Positions 31,930-43,519 of a DNA stretch of 64,000 bases are shown one piece after another; the first letter of the stretch is position 1, and each line of letters opens with the position of its first letter. A program made the translations under genes and the position numbers. The DNA is taken from positions 331,992,421 through 332,056,420 of the forward strand of contig NC_085138.1 in the NCBI RefSeq assembly GCF_035046485.1, read 5' to 3'. This stretch comes from Aedes albopictus. Lineage: Eukaryota; Arthropoda; Insecta; Diptera; Culicidae. The notes beneath the pieces were generated by a model, which saw only the letters and a program-made list of their open reading frames with translations, had not been told where the DNA came from and ran no database searches.

Positions 31930-33294
31930 AGCATCCTCTATAATGTTCACCATTAATTGCTCTAGGAGCCCCACCAAAATCTGATCCAAAAATGTAGTCT
32001 GCAGAATTCCTCTTGCATTTTTTGTACTATAACTACTACTTTGAACTATAAACTTCCTATTGATGTCGGAAATATTTAGGTATAGGCCATTTATACCAAC
32101 ATCGATTAATCAGTATAAAAAACTTTACATGAAAAGATGGCGGTTAGCTCTTTGAATCTTTGATTAAAATTGGCAGAAATCAGAGCCACACATTTCAGAA
32201 AAATTTTAATTTGGAAGCTTCAGTTGAAAGGATTAATTATTTATTGATTAATGCCATGCCACCGGTGGTGCTTCTGGCAAAAATTCTCACCCAATCATGC
32301 AATCCTACAACAGCGCGATGCCACGAATGGATTTTCATTCGCATCTATGAATTATATGTTCCTACCCTTTTATGGAGGTGTTGAGCCGTTGATGCACACT
32401 GACCTCGAGCCTTGCCACAGCCATACTCTGATGCGTTCGTGCAATTCCTCGCTGGCAAAGAATGTATGTAACAACAATCCAATGTATTGCGGAAGCGAGA
32501 AAAATCAATTTAAATATTGACCTTTTTTCCTTCATTCATTCATCCTTTTTTCCGAGAAACGCACTCAAATGGCAGTGCAAACTCACATTCGTGTGCCATT
32601 CCGGTCTCCCCTTACGCATTGAATATATTTTTAATTTTTTAATGGATTGCCGATTATTATTTAAAGTTGCCATGGCACTTGAGCTGTACTCCTACGAATG
32701 AAAATAAAGTACCGAAAATAAAAACATCGCGATGCGTTCGGGTTGTGAATATTTCAAAAGAGAACCCGGTACCAATTTCGAAATCAGAATTCATCAACAC
32801 TTCCCGCGAAATGGCCCAAGCAGAACCCTGTTCATAGGACCGAAGCAGTTATGAATGCTAATAATGTGGATCCTAGAGGCGCGGGGATGACCTTTTTACC
32901 GTACCGGCGATGGCAGGACAGCTGAGCTGATTGCGTTGAGTTGACCCGGAACAGAAATCAATTCCGATATGCAAAATGAGTTGTTCGACAAAAAAGGCGA
33001 GCCCGTAGTGCTTGAACCCCGCCAATGCTGATTGGAAGGAAAATGATGAGCGATGTCGTTTCAATCGAAATCATCTGACCGACTGGCCGACCGACCGACA
33101 GACCAGCTGACCGAAGGACATCGTCGTCGTTATCCCCGATGCGATGGGTGCGACATAGCATTGGCGTTGATGGCGCAGCAGTGAACCAATTATCTGTGAA
33201 ATAACTGTCCCGAAGACCGGATTGAGGTGGCCTAGAAAAGCAGCCAGCGGTGACGTTGCACAGTGGGAAAGAAGGGGGTCAAAATATCACCTGC
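31930..33294. other. No gene recognised; non-repetitive from about 32700
   Basis: The first half is AT-rich with short frames. From about 32700 composition becomes balanced and no window repeat is present. The run CCGACCGACCGACAGACC near 33088 is a low-complexity tract. It may be host intronic or intergenic DNA. Confidence 0.4.
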
Positions 33295-33480
33295 TTTTAT
33301 GATAGACCTTGAAAGATTTGCCCTTCCGGTCGGGAAAATTCTCTGGACTCCTTGGGCATAGTGTATCATTGTCCTTGCCTCACAACATACAAATTCATGC
33401 AATGGCTGGCAAAGAAAGCCCTTCAATTAATAACTGTGGAAGTGCTCAAAGAACACTAAGTTGAAGTGAGGCAGGCCAAG
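33295..33480 (+). mobile_element. Diverged, headless Feilai-like SINE fragment
   Basis: The stretch aligns with the body of the SINE at 40503-40790: CTGGACTCCTTGGGCATAG, then ATGCAATGGCTGGCAAAG where the other copy has ATGCAAAATGGTCATTGGC, and AATAACTGTGGAAGTGCTCA. The tRNA-like head with its boxes is absent or unreadable. It is the oldest-looking of the three copies in the window. Confidence 0.7.
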
Positions 33481-35057
33481 TTCCAATGCGAACGTAAAGC
33501 CAAAAAAAGAAAAAAAAACAATTGTTTCTTCAGAAACTTGATTTTCTCCCACTGTCCACCGGTCATTCAGAGGATATCCAAATGCGGTGGTGCCGAAAAT
33601 AAGATAGAAGCTCATGGCGACGTCGGTGCTCTCGTTTCGAATCGATTTGTGGGAAATTGCGTTTCATGTGGCGAAAATTTGCGGTCTTCCGAGGATTTCA
33701 TTTCCCCTGCCGACCGACGACCAACGGGAGGGTGATGATTTTTCCCTTCGATTAGAAAATCGGGTGACAAACAAAGCTGGAGCTAGAGCGTCCATGTCCT
33801 TGCAGGAGGCAGTCAGATCGATAGCCCACCCTAGAGGAGATATGTATCTAGGACTGGCTGGTTGCGGTCACACACACGTCACACTCTTGGATTCCACTCG
33901 ACGACGACACTAGAGCTGGAGAGAAAACCCGGGGATGATTTCGAAACGGCAACATCATTATCGGGTTCGGCTCGAATCGGATAAACAAATTTTAATGAAT
34001 ATTTGACCAAAGAACAGCACCTACGCATTGGGGCTTCCAGCAGAGTAGCCCGCAGAATTCGTTTCCTGCGTTGTGGTTCCTGGGCCAACTGGTTGCAACA
34101 ACAAACAAATACCGACATACACGCAGGACACATGTCCGATCCGGACCTCCTCTTCGGTTCTCGGGCCATGATGGCTTCAGGTCAAACCGGATACAAGCGG
34201 TGAAATGTGTCGGTTTTTGTGGTTGCAATTTGGCAATGACGACGACGCATCGGGAGCCATCAACTGGGACATTATTGGTGCTCTGTTTCGAATGTGAGGC
34301 GGGCTTATTCGCTTCGATTTACGCGTTGGGGACAGTGTTGCATGGTTTGTCCACATGTGGGGATTATTGCGATAATAAGGTGGTTTCGGGATTGATAAAT
34401 GCGGTGATTTTCGACAGGACAGTAAAATGAGATTGTCATAGCCGGAACCAACATCGATGACGGTGGGATGTTTTGCTATAATGCTACTATGTGAATTGTT
34501 ACAGCAATTTGTGCTCTCCTGTGATTTCTATTGCTGTTGAACAAATTCTGATGTAAATTCGTAAATCGGAACAGTTGCTATGAACATGTGGACTGTCATG
34601 AATATCTGCTGTCACAACACAAAGTGTAACATTTCCACAAAATATGTACATAACAACTGTACTAAATATTCAGTCATATAACTAGCAGTCTATTTGATCG
34701 CTGTAACTGTATTCAATTCAACTTTGTGGCGATCGGAGGTGAAATCATTGGGTATGGCCTAGGCTTCACTCCACGTGGAAATTTTCAGTGTTAACTGTTC
34801 TGTGTACTACTACTACTTAACAAAATGGTTCCAGTCGTATTTAACTGGCTGTCATTCATAGTAATTTAAGACTCCTTTATTATGCATCCTTCATCAGGTG
34901 TTCCTCAAAGGAGCCACCAACGAGGCTTCCGTGATAATGTCATCAAAAGGTTTGAACGCAGATTATCTTAAAATGTACCGTCCTTTGATGTACTTTTTAT
35001 ACAATTGGATATCGAAGAGGCGATGGACTGGTGTTTCAGAAATAGAACGAATGTCTA
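33481..35057. other. Mostly non-repetitive island; no gene shown
   Basis: Between about 33500 and 34450 the DNA has balanced composition and many overlapping frames of 60-120 codons on both strands, none with a recognisable domain. From 34450 on it is more AT-rich. Host non-coding DNA is the simplest reading. Confidence 0.4.
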
Positions 35058-35145
35058 TGAGCTTCGTGGTCTTGTGGTTAGTGGCGTCAGACATCCACGC
35101 ATTTCATAAGATGAGTGTGTGCTCGATTTCCGCTCTAGTCGGCAA
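35058..35145 (+). mobile_element. tRNA-like SINE head, degenerate
   Basis: GTGGTCTTGTGGTTAGTGG (35066-35084) resembles a Pol III A box with the D-arm GGTTAGTGG. GCTCGATTTCC at 35121-35131 sits at the right spacing for a B box but departs from the consensus at two positions. No acceptor stem pairs. The tail after 35145 was not resolved. Confidence 0.5.
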
Positions 35146-35689
35146 ACAGAATATTCTCCATTGGGTGTAGTCTGTTGCCGAATGTTGCTAATTGTACAGT
35201 CCGTGCAACTTCTGGGAGAAGACGATAGTTTCCTTTGAAAAAGTTCATATGCGTAGTGTGAGGTTCAGTACTAATCATGTTTGATTCCTAGGAACTAGCT
35301 ATTCAGTGGAAGCAAAAGCAAACGTAGAGGCGCGTGATGTCACAAATTCCCCAAATAGAGGAGAACGTGCCTCTGGAGCCGACCAACTGATACTGAAACG
35401 TAAAGCTAGATCTTCTGAAACGCAACACAAGGCGTCGAGGACATATAGTTCCTTTAAATGCTCTGATACCGGTGGAGATGTAGATTTGGTTTGGTTTGGT
35501 ATTACGCCTTCCACATTAGGCAATTCGAGCGAATACAGAAAAACTGTCTAATATACGCCCTGTGCAGGGTGGGCTGGCAAGCTCGAATCAATCAGAACAA
35601 ACGTAAACGACCATCCTGAAAAAAAAAAATTAAAAAACTTCGCACTGAAACACCCGTTGGACTCTACGAGAAATTACCACTAATTACAA
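35146..35689. other. No gene recognised
   Basis: Frames on opposite strands overlap at 35299-35551 without motifs. Nothing further was seen. Confidence 0.35.
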
Positions 35690-36430
35690 CAAGAGGTATT
35701 CTCAATTCGATTTATTTAAATATCTTCAGAATTCAAAAGGATTCCTTAAGGAATTAAATGGGAAATTTATTGAGGTTGTGGCAGTTTTTCCGCAGGGATT
35801 CTATAAAAAGTTGCTATCAGAAGGTTCAAATCAGTGTTATTTTAAAATAACTCAAAAGTTCCTCCGGTGTTCCGTTAGAATATTGTCTTAAATAACCCTT
35901 TGGAATCCCCCAAAAAATCAATTTTTATCATCCTTTTATCAAAGGAATCCGACAGAAATTGTAAAGGATTCCATGGAAGATGTTCTAAACAAATCGTTGG
36001 AGAAATTCCTGGAGGAATCATACAACTCACTTCCGAAAAAAAAATCCTGGAAAATTGAATAAAAACCTCTCTAGAGGACTTTCTGTAGGAATGTCAGCAG
36101 AATTTTCTTTTGGAAATACTGGTAGAATATCTGAAGAAATCCATGGATGGTGCTTCAAGATTTTTGTGGAATCTCAAGAAGAATTTTGGAAGAAATCTCC
36201 AAAGAGGGTTTTTAAGAAATCCTATAAGAAAATTTTTTCTTGCTTACAATTTGTGATGATGTTTTGAAAAAAAAGTGAGGAAATTCGTGGGGAAAATTCA
36301 GGAGGAATCATTGAATACATTTTCCAGGGACTTCCTTTCTTTTTGAGAATTTTTAAAAGATCTTTCTAAAGGATTTTTCTAAATTAATTTAAAAAACCTT
36401 TCTAGATCACCTGCTAAAACTTCTGGAGAA
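35690..36430. repeat. Degenerate GGAATTCCT-type minisatellite
   Basis: Imperfect phrases such as TTCTGAAGGAATCC, GGAAGATGTTC and AAGAAATCC recur without a fixed period, in the style of the block at 13130-14105. Frames here are repeat products. Confidence 0.6.
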
Positions 36431-36520
36431 AAATCTTTAAACTACATCAAGTTCCCTTTATCAGTCTATTAAACTGAATACCCTCTGACAACGCATCCAA
36501 TAGTTCAAAAAATAATAATA

Positions 36521-36666
36521 GGGGCCATCCATTAAGTTCGTCACGGCCCTAGGGGGGTTGTGAAAGTGTGACAAGTGATGTATTAAGTATAGGAAAACCT
36601 CGTACGAAGGGGGGAGGGAGGTAGAAAATCCCCAATTTTAGCGTGACGTACTTAATGGATGCTACC
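36521..36666. mobile_element. 146-bp MITE with 3-bp ATA duplication
   Basis: The left end GGGGCCATCCATTAAGTTCG and the reversed right end GGTAGCATCCATTAAGTACG form a good terminal inverted repeat that continues with TCACG. ATA flanks both sides (36518-36520 and 36667-36669). A 3-bp duplication points to the PIF/Harbinger type, by inference. No frame is present. Confidence 0.75.
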
Positions 36667-37070
36667 ATAGGGAAAATTTTATTATGTATGTTGTCATGTT
36701 TGTCTCAGAAATTCTGTCTCTTTTGTTATTACAAAGTTCTATACTGTGATTCCTCCAAAATACTGATATGTCCTCAGGAGTTCCGTAAGAAATGCGATTC
36801 AAAATTATTGTTCTAGGCTGATATAAATTTTATTGTGAGTTTTTGTCACTCCTTCTTTAAATTTTTTTTGGCTGGATTCTGCATTTTGAGGGGACAGATA
36901 AAAATATTTATCAAAATACCGAATCTGATGAGCTTTAAATATTTCTCAAAATGAATTATTTATTATGTTATCCCACCACTCAACTAGTCAAAGGTGGTGG
37001 ATCAACAAGTGAAATAAATATTTATAATGGCCTTACTACATGCAAACATGTTTTTTTGATGCACTTTTTC

Positions 37071-38154
37071 AGCCATTCCATAGAAAAACGATATAGTGCA
37101 TCTCCGATTGTCGTGAAACTTGGTGGGCTTGTAGTTCTTCGGAAAAAATTAGACCCGTATTTTTTTTATTTCGTCATTAGGGTGACCAATTTTCAGATAG
37201 GGTGTTTTTTTAGGTGTCAGGTTTTTCAAAACAAAAATATTTTAAAAAATTCGAACTTTTGAACCAGTGGACCGATTTTAACCTTTTTTTTTGTTTGAAA
37301 GCTCAATTGTTGTTTTCAGGAAAAAATACGTTAAAGAGGCTGAAATGTAGAGAGAACTATAAAATATGCAAATATATTAGTTTTTTCACGTTTTCATGGA
37401 CTCGGGACCAAAGAGGTACCCTGGTTTTATATTTTTATCAGAAAATTCAGGAAATTTGTCGTAACATATCAAAAAATCAGAGATTTAGTTTTTGAGATAT
37501 GATTTTTTTCGAAAATAAAAGGTAAAATTTTCCCATACACACACTTTTTTAAATTTGATTATATTTTGATTCCTTATAATATTATGGATACCAAAACCAC
37601 CAGGAATCACTTTAAAAAGCAATACTATGCATAGTTTTATGAGAATTTGCAATTTCAAGCAATTTTAGTGTAGCTAGTACTAAATCATTTAACTCTCTAT
37701 ATTCAAAAAATCATATCTCAAAAACAAAACAACAAACATTGATTGTTTTATATGTTACGGCAAATTTCCTGAATTTTCTGATAAAAATATAAAACCAGGG
37801 TACCTCTTTGGTCCCGAGACCGTGAAAACGTGAAAAAAAAACTAATATATTTGCATATTTTATAGTACTTTTTACATTTTAGCCCCTTTAACGTATTTTT
37901 CCTGAAAACTACAAGTGCTTTCAAACAAAAAAAAAAAAGAAGTTTAAAATTGGTCAGATGATTCAAAAGTTACGATTTTTTGAAAAATTTTAGTTTTGAA
38001 AAACCTTGATTTTTTGGACCACCCTATATGAAAATTGGTCACCCTAATGACGAAATAAAAAAAAATACAGGTCTAATTATTTCCGAAGAACTACAAGCCC
38101 ACCAAGTTTCACGACAATCGGAGATGCACTATATCGTTTTTCTATGGAATGGCT
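37071..38154. repeat. 1.08-kb palindrome with ~450-bp arms
   Basis: The left arm 37071-37520 and right arm 37705-38154 are inverted copies. The outer ~75 bp (from AGCCATTCCATAGAAAAACG through GTAGTTCTTCGG) are nearly identical. The rest is about 90% similar by eye and includes GGGACCAAAGAGGTACCCTGG. A single-arm relative occurs at 20735-20930. Such a structure could form a large hairpin or, if transcribed, double-stranded RNA. Confidence 0.85.
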
Positions 38155-38230
38155 GATTGATATTTTATATTCCATACTTTACTTCCGAAAATATTTCATA
38201 GTCAAAGCAATCTTCACACCAACATCTAGT

Positions 38231-38352
38231 CCAAGCAGCACACATGTTATTGGATAATCACGGCAGCATAAGTTTTGGTTGCAAAAAAGTTAAAATGATT
38301 TCTATGTAACCAAAACTTGCACTGCCTTGACTCTTCTGTGATATGTGTGAAT
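38231..38352. mobile_element. MITE related to the 52.0-kb element
   Basis: CCAAGCAGCACACATGTTAT, AATCACGGCAGCATAAGTTTT and GCACTGCCTTGACTCTTCTG parallel CCAAGTAGCTTGTCACACAA, AATCACGGCGGCGCAGG and GCGCAACCGTGACTCTTCTG at 52036-52188. The two halves are imperfect inverted repeats of each other. It lies in the spacer between the right inner and right outer arms of the large inverted repeat. Confidence 0.6.
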
Positions 38353-39129
38353 ACATCGTTGACTATAAATTTTTATTCAATATTGCGCTCAAACAGATAA
38401 ACGACTAAAATAAATTTAACGACTGGCCGACAACATCCATTAACCGTGCACACACCCCATCATATTTATACATCCAACTTTTCTTAAGTAACAGCAAGTT
38501 TTAAAATATAAAAAAATACGAAAAATGTATACAACTTTGTGAAATGTTATTGGAAACTGTTTTTACTGTTTTATAGTTTTTATCAAAAAAGGATCAATTT
38601 TTTCTATGTATGTTTGACCGTCCCGAATAACATTTAAAAAAATCCATTTTTTAATTTTTATTACTTTAAATTTGCTGTAACTTATGTACGGTTGAATGTA
38701 GGAAATAAATATGCATTGTTTTTTATTGGAACTTGTACGTAGAATCTATTTTTAAAATAGAAAATTTTTGAAACTGTTTTCTTTTACTGTTTTAAAAATC
38801 AATAAATAATACTTAGAATCATTTGACCATCCTGGGCTATCTTTGAGGCTGGAAGTCAGCTTTCTACTGAAAAATAATAAGGTCGTTACAAATATTTATT
38901 TCACTTTTTGTCCCACCACTCTTTGGCTGGTCGAGAAGGGGGAAGTATTTAATCTGAAAAATAATCAAAACTCATCGGATTTGTTAAGGAATTCTTAGAA
39001 AAACTGGAAATCTTGATAAATATTTTTTATCTGCCCCCCCCCCCTCAGGATGCGAAATTCAGCCAAAAATTTTTGAAGGGGGGGGGGGAGGGGAAAGACA
39101 ACAAGTCAAAATTAAATTTGTATCAGCCC

Positions 39130-40502
39130 AGGGTTCTGAAATGTCACGCAAATGTTATTGAAAAAAAAAATGTCATCAAATTTTCTAGTTTTACCATTTC
39201 TAGTGAAAGTGTCCATCTGCAAACCCAACCTTCAATAATGTTGATTAGTTATGCTACAATCTTCGATAAAAAAAATCTCACTAGAGCCAGTTAAAATGGC
39301 AAATAACCACATGACATGTTTCTTGACATTTTCCAACCCTGTATCAGCCTAATAAAAATCGAAAGGTAAGGTTTTTTGGGGTATTAAAATTATATGACAT
39401 CTAACACAAATCCGCGCTGAATATTACTTTCAGTGTATTTTTGTTTCCAGAAATCTTCCATATAGGTATTCCAAATTATAGCTTATTTTTTTTTTTTTTT
39501 GAAGAAATTTATTAGTATTTTTTTTTGTTCCAAAAGTTAGGTGACTGCAAAATAAATAACGTGAAAATTTTTTTTCAGATGGAAGCTCATATATGATCAA
39601 ATTTCATTTGAACTGAAGAAGGTCGCGTCTACAATATTCGTGCGTTGATCAGGAAATGCTCAATAGAAAAAAATCCAAGTAAACACCAAACATACTTTTC
39701 ACATTCAGCACGTCCTCAGAAGTAACTGTAACCATCTAGGAAAAACCACAGCCAAAGCATATGGTAACATACTCTTATGATTCGAGGAAGAAAAAAATCG
39801 CCTTTTTCCTTCCATTATTTGAATTTATTTGCTCGACCCAAATGCCCAAATGTGTGCACACACTACCACCAGTGGTGGTGGTGGTAAACATGGTTGGCTT
39901 CGTTGTTCGTTGTACCAAGAAAAAAAAAACTGTAGCTTTTTATGTGGAAGCAATTTCTGCAGAACAAACCAGCTTTTCACGGAAAAGCTTCTGCTTTCGA
40001 CAGTCGGCAGCATAAAAATGCACTCCCGCGAAATTCCCGAAGGAACTAGCCTTCTCCGTGGCGGTAATGGAGTAAGTTAGAGCACACATGAGCAACATTG
40101 CCACGGTACCACCGACCGGCGCGCCGGCGGCGGTGTGTGGTCGAAATGATGTTCTTTATTGCGTACCTACAACTTTTTCAGGGAAAATTTCTTTTGTTTC
40201 TTCGTCTAGGAGAGTGTGCTCCTTCGGTTAGGATGCAAAGGTGGTCTTAAAATGTGCACAATATTCGCAATTTATTTAGTGGAAATGCAAATTGGAGTTT
40301 GCGAGAAGTTTGCCAAGTCATATTAGCGAGCTTGAATGAAGTTAGCTGAAACTATTTAATGAAGTGCTTCGTTTTCTGAAAGGCGTATGTTTTCGTTACG
40401 GAATATTGTTTATTCTATGTCTCAAAGCTATTATTCCTGTGTTTTCGTGTTCATTAATCCACCAACCGTTCTAACAAATGTTTCTTTCCGATACAAGTGT
40501 GG
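39130..40502. other. No gene recognised; low-complexity tracts
   Basis: AT-rich to 39800, with a T16 run at 39485-39500. Around 39860-39890 CCACCACCAGTGGTGGTGGTGG forms a short palindrome of CCACCA and TGGTGG. From 39900 to 40400 composition is more balanced. No domain was seen. Confidence 0.4.
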
Positions 40503-40790
40503 TGCCCATAAAGCCCATATAGCCGAGGCGGTAAACGCACGGGTATTTAGCATGACCATACTGAGGGTGACGGGTTCGATTCCCGGTCGGTCCAGGATTT
40601 TTTCGTAAAGGAAATTTCCTTGACTTCCTTGGGCATAGAGTATCTTCGTGCCTGCCACACGATATACGCATGCAAAATGGTCATTGGCAGAGGAAGCTCT
40701 CAGTTAATAACTGTGGAAGTGCTCATAGAACACTAAGCTGAGAAGCAGGCTTTGTCCCAGTGAGGACGTCACGCCAAGAAGAAGAAGAAG
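40503..40790 (+). mobile_element. Feilai-like tRNA-derived SINE, full head and body
   Basis: The A box TAGCCGAGGCGG (40520-40531) and B box GGTTCGATTCC (40573-40583) match Pol III consensus. The body contains CTTGACTTCCTTGGGCATAG, GCCTGCCACACGATATACGC and AATAACTGTGGAAGTGCTCA, and ends in AGAAGAAGAAG. The composition and structure fit Feilai, the abundant Aedes SINE; the name is from memory and not checked. A minus-strand copy is at 63316-63590 and a worn fragment at 33295-33480. Confidence 0.8.
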
Positions 40791-40808
40791 TGTGGTGTCT
40801 CCGAGGAT

Positions 40809-41015
40809 CAGGGATGCCAGATGATTTTTGGAAAAATCTGTATCACTATTTCTACAAATCTGTATCCCATACAAAATTTTGGTGAAAAATCTGTATCTCA
40901 TACAAAAATAAAATGGCCCCTCTTGCTAAAAATCTGTATTTCATATAAAATGAAATCTGTACGGATGCTCGAAAATCTGTATAATACAGATAAATCTGTA
41001 TATATGGCATCCCTG
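40809..41015. mobile_element. 207-bp hAT-like MITE built from AATCTGTAT repeats
   Basis: The ends CAGGGATGCCAGAT and, reversed from the right, CAGGGATGCCATAT make a terminal inverted repeat. The flanks CCGAGGAT (40801-40808) and TCGAGGAT (41016-41023) are an 8-bp duplication with one change. Inside, AAATCTGTAT or a close form occurs about eight times. An hAT origin is inferred from the 8-bp duplication and CAGGG end. Confidence 0.82.
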
Positions 41016-41023
41016 TCGAGGAT

Positions 41024-42127
41024 TTATCGTATAGTAGCATTGGAGACTAATTAACTTACACTTATCTTTTCTTTGACTACTGATCTGAATTCCCAGTTTA
41101 TTGCTTTCAAGCGACTGAAACTTAAATTCCTTAAGAAGAAAATATGACTTGCCTCAGGAATGATCCATTAAGATACAACTTCTGGTAATTCAAAGACCAA
41201 AGTCACCAGCATCCGTCCATCTCGCATCGCTACCTCCCGTTGCAATCAATTCCAATTTGCGCGCGTTTGGTAGTAGAATTACAAAAATCACCCAACCGAA
41301 ATCGTGTAACTAGGCCAGTAGCCTCTGCTGCGTTGTAATTATATCGACCAGCCAAGCAAACGGGAGCAAACGACCTTCCCCGCATGATCTTGAGATGGGC
41401 ACATGTAGTGTAGGTGAAGCACTGCATCCAACCTAGCTCTGCATCGGACATTCCTGATGCCAACAGCAGCAGCAGCAGCACAGAGCAACCATGTACAAGC
41501 TGCATGCTGCAGCAGTCACTAACGTAGCGCATAGCAATGCATCTGACACTTGGCGTGTCAGATGAAATGAGATCCCGAAACCTTTAGTATTTTTTTTGCA
41601 CGCGTACCGCGTACATTCACTCTTTCTCCGCAAGGCCGATAGCATCAACCGGTCAAATGCAATGCTTATGTTGTTGCTGGCTTACACTAGGCATTGCTGT
41701 TGCTGCTGCTGATGCTGCAGTAACGAGTCTCACACGCTGATGATGAGCTGCCCTAGCTCCGTTGCACCAGTTACAGTTAGTTGGGGTATGCAGATGCTCG
41801 ATACATGATACGCTTTTGGGAAGGAGGCCAGAATTCCGTGCCCAATACCTACTTGCGCGCGTATGCAGAGATGGGTTCAGGGGTGCCGCTTTATTTTATT
41901 TTTCGGAAGTTACGATGATGACTTTTGTTTATTTTCAGTGAAAAAAAATACTGAGCTGGAACATAAGAATCTTAGTGTGTACAAGACAGTGAAGACGATC
42001 TTACAGTTGAGGTCGAAACACGTGTATGTCAAAGGATGCAAATTCTTAGTGGAATTCAAAGCAACAGTACTTAACACGATTTTCTTCTTACTGAAAAAAA
42101 ACGAGCTTATTCGATTCGTTAATCAGA
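41024..42127. other. No gene recognised; CAG/CTG-rich island
   Basis: From 41190 to 41880 the DNA is of balanced composition. It contains AGCAGCAGCAGCAGCA near 41465 and GCTGTTGCTGCTGCTGATGC near 41695, which are trinucleotide tracts of opposite strand sense. No frame with a domain was found. Polyglutamine-coding exons are common in insects, but no splice-supported frame spans these tracts. Confidence 0.4.
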
Positions 42128-42250
42128 TCCCTCCCCCCCCCCCGCGTGGTCATTTGTCCATACACATTTTTTAATTTGTCCATACAAAATGGTCATTGGC
42201 AGAACCCCCCCCCCCCCCCCTCTATGACCACGTGGTTTATGGACAGCCCC
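42128..42250. mobile_element. 5'-truncated copy of the C-tract MITE
   Basis: It shares GCGTGGTCATT, TTTGTCCATACAAAATGGTC and GACCACGTGGTTTATGGACA with the full element at 58745-58899. About 45 bp of the left terminal repeat are missing. A C-run of 14 precedes the right end. Confidence 0.72.
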
Positions 42251-42440
42251 TAGCTTTCTTAGGAGCTTCCTAAGGAACTTTTCTTGCGATTGCTTCCAGG
42301 ATTTCTCAAGGGATTCCTTCAGGAATTCCTCCAGCGATTCGTTCAGGAACTGCAACAGGGATTCCTACAGGAGTTCCTCCACGAACTCTTCACAAGGTTC
42401 CTTCAGGATTTCTGCAAGAGTTCCTTCTGTGATTAATTCG
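42251..42440. repeat. GGAATTCCT-type minisatellite block
   Basis: Phrases such as GGGATTCCTTCAGGAATTCC and TCCTCCACGAACTC recur at about 21-24 bp. It is the same family as the blocks at 13130 and 42890. Confidence 0.65.
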
Positions 42441-42644
42441 GTACTTCTTCCTGCACACTTAAAATTTCTGAAATTTGCACAAGGCAGAACCATTAAATAA
42501 CGTAAACATTTTCAAGACTGAATCACAAATTGAACTCAATTTTACGCACATCATGTAAGTACTGGTTGGTAGTGTTAGATGTGAACAAATCCACTTCACC
42601 AGAAACGTGGAATCAGTATCGTATTCATCTGCCACCTTCTAACT

Positions 42645-42720
42645 CGGTGAAATAGCCGAGAGGTAAAAGATGTGGCTCACAATCAGCAGATACGGAGTTC
42701 GAATCCAGTAATGTCAATGT
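42645..42720 (+). mobile_element. tRNA-like SINE head
   Basis: TAGCCGAGAGG at 42653-42663 is a good A box, and AGTTCGAATCC at 42696-42706 is a good B box, 43 bp apart. Flanking bases do not form an acceptor stem. Tail not resolved. Confidence 0.55.
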
Positions 42721-42889
42721 TTTAATGCTATATGTTTTATCTGTCAGATCGGTTCTAGCGATTGCTAGACGCTAAAAAAACATAAGTCCTGGAAGACGTT
42801 AATTTACATGTATTGACCTCTATGTGTGTCTTTGAAGATGCTCATATATGTCAGGTTCAGGACACCTAAAATTACATGACTTTTTCTAG

Positions 42890-43084
42890 GTGTGTGGGAT
42901 TTATTCAGGAATTCTTCCAGGGATTTCTCAAAAAAAATATCTGGCAATTCTTAAGGGATTCCTCTAAAATTTCTTCAGAGATTCCTCCGGGTATTCTTAC
43001 GGGAATTCCTCCAACAATTCCTCTGGAGATTCCTCTAGGCATTCCTCCAAAGATTCATCCAAGAATTCCTCTAGAGATTCTTCC
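42890..43084. repeat. GGAATTCCT-type minisatellite block
   Basis: ATTCCTCCAACAATTCCTCT and similar phrases repeat at 21-24 bp steps right up to the 5' edge of RTE copy B. The frame over it reads as repeated IPxGIP units and is a repeat product. Confidence 0.7.
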
Positions 43085-43519
43085 GGCACGGTAAAGGCTG
43101 GGTATGCTGCGCAATTCTGATCCCATTGTGATCCACTAGACTCTGCCCAGCAACTCCTATCCCTACCTCCACGCGGTACCGGCCGGAAACTATGAGCAAC
43201 CTTAGGGAAGATCGGGTAACCAACCCCGGTGGGAACTTTGGTCGTAGGCTGACAGGGAAGGGGGAATTTGCTTCGGTAAACTTGAGCGTCTGTTCTCCAG
43301 GAGGAGCGGCTCACAACAGCGTCTGATCCCCATGTTAGGGGCGGCTGATCTACGTCCGAGTGCCAGGAAAGGACTCTAAGCTCAACTGTGCACTATGGTC
43401 CTCCGGAAAGTAGGAGGTTGGTGTCAGGCCCTACGAGCCAGCCGTAAAAAACCATTGTAACGGAAAATCAGCAACAGAATAATACGAACCGAGACCAACA
43501 GCAACGACCCCAGCGAACA

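Larger units (their letters stand above)
36814..39129. repeat. 2.3-kb outer inverted repeat
   Basis: The left arm (about 36814-37045) begins TAGGCTGATATAAATTTTA and includes TTTTTTTGGCTGGATTCTGC, GGGGACAGATAAAAATATTT and TCCCACCACT. The right arm (about 38880-39129) has the same blocks in reverse and ends ATTTGTATCAGCCCA. It differs by indels and by poly-C (39035-39047) and poly-G (39077-39088) runs. Between the arms lies the inner palindrome and a small MITE. It looks like a long foldback element; no transposase frame was seen. Confidence 0.72.

Noticed and set aside
42653..42706. A true tRNA gene
   Set aside because: A and B boxes are present but no cloverleaf can be drawn.
42876..43094. 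Frame with repeated IPxEIPLGIPP units
   Set aside because: A by-product of the GGAATTCCT minisatellite, ending at the RTE leader.
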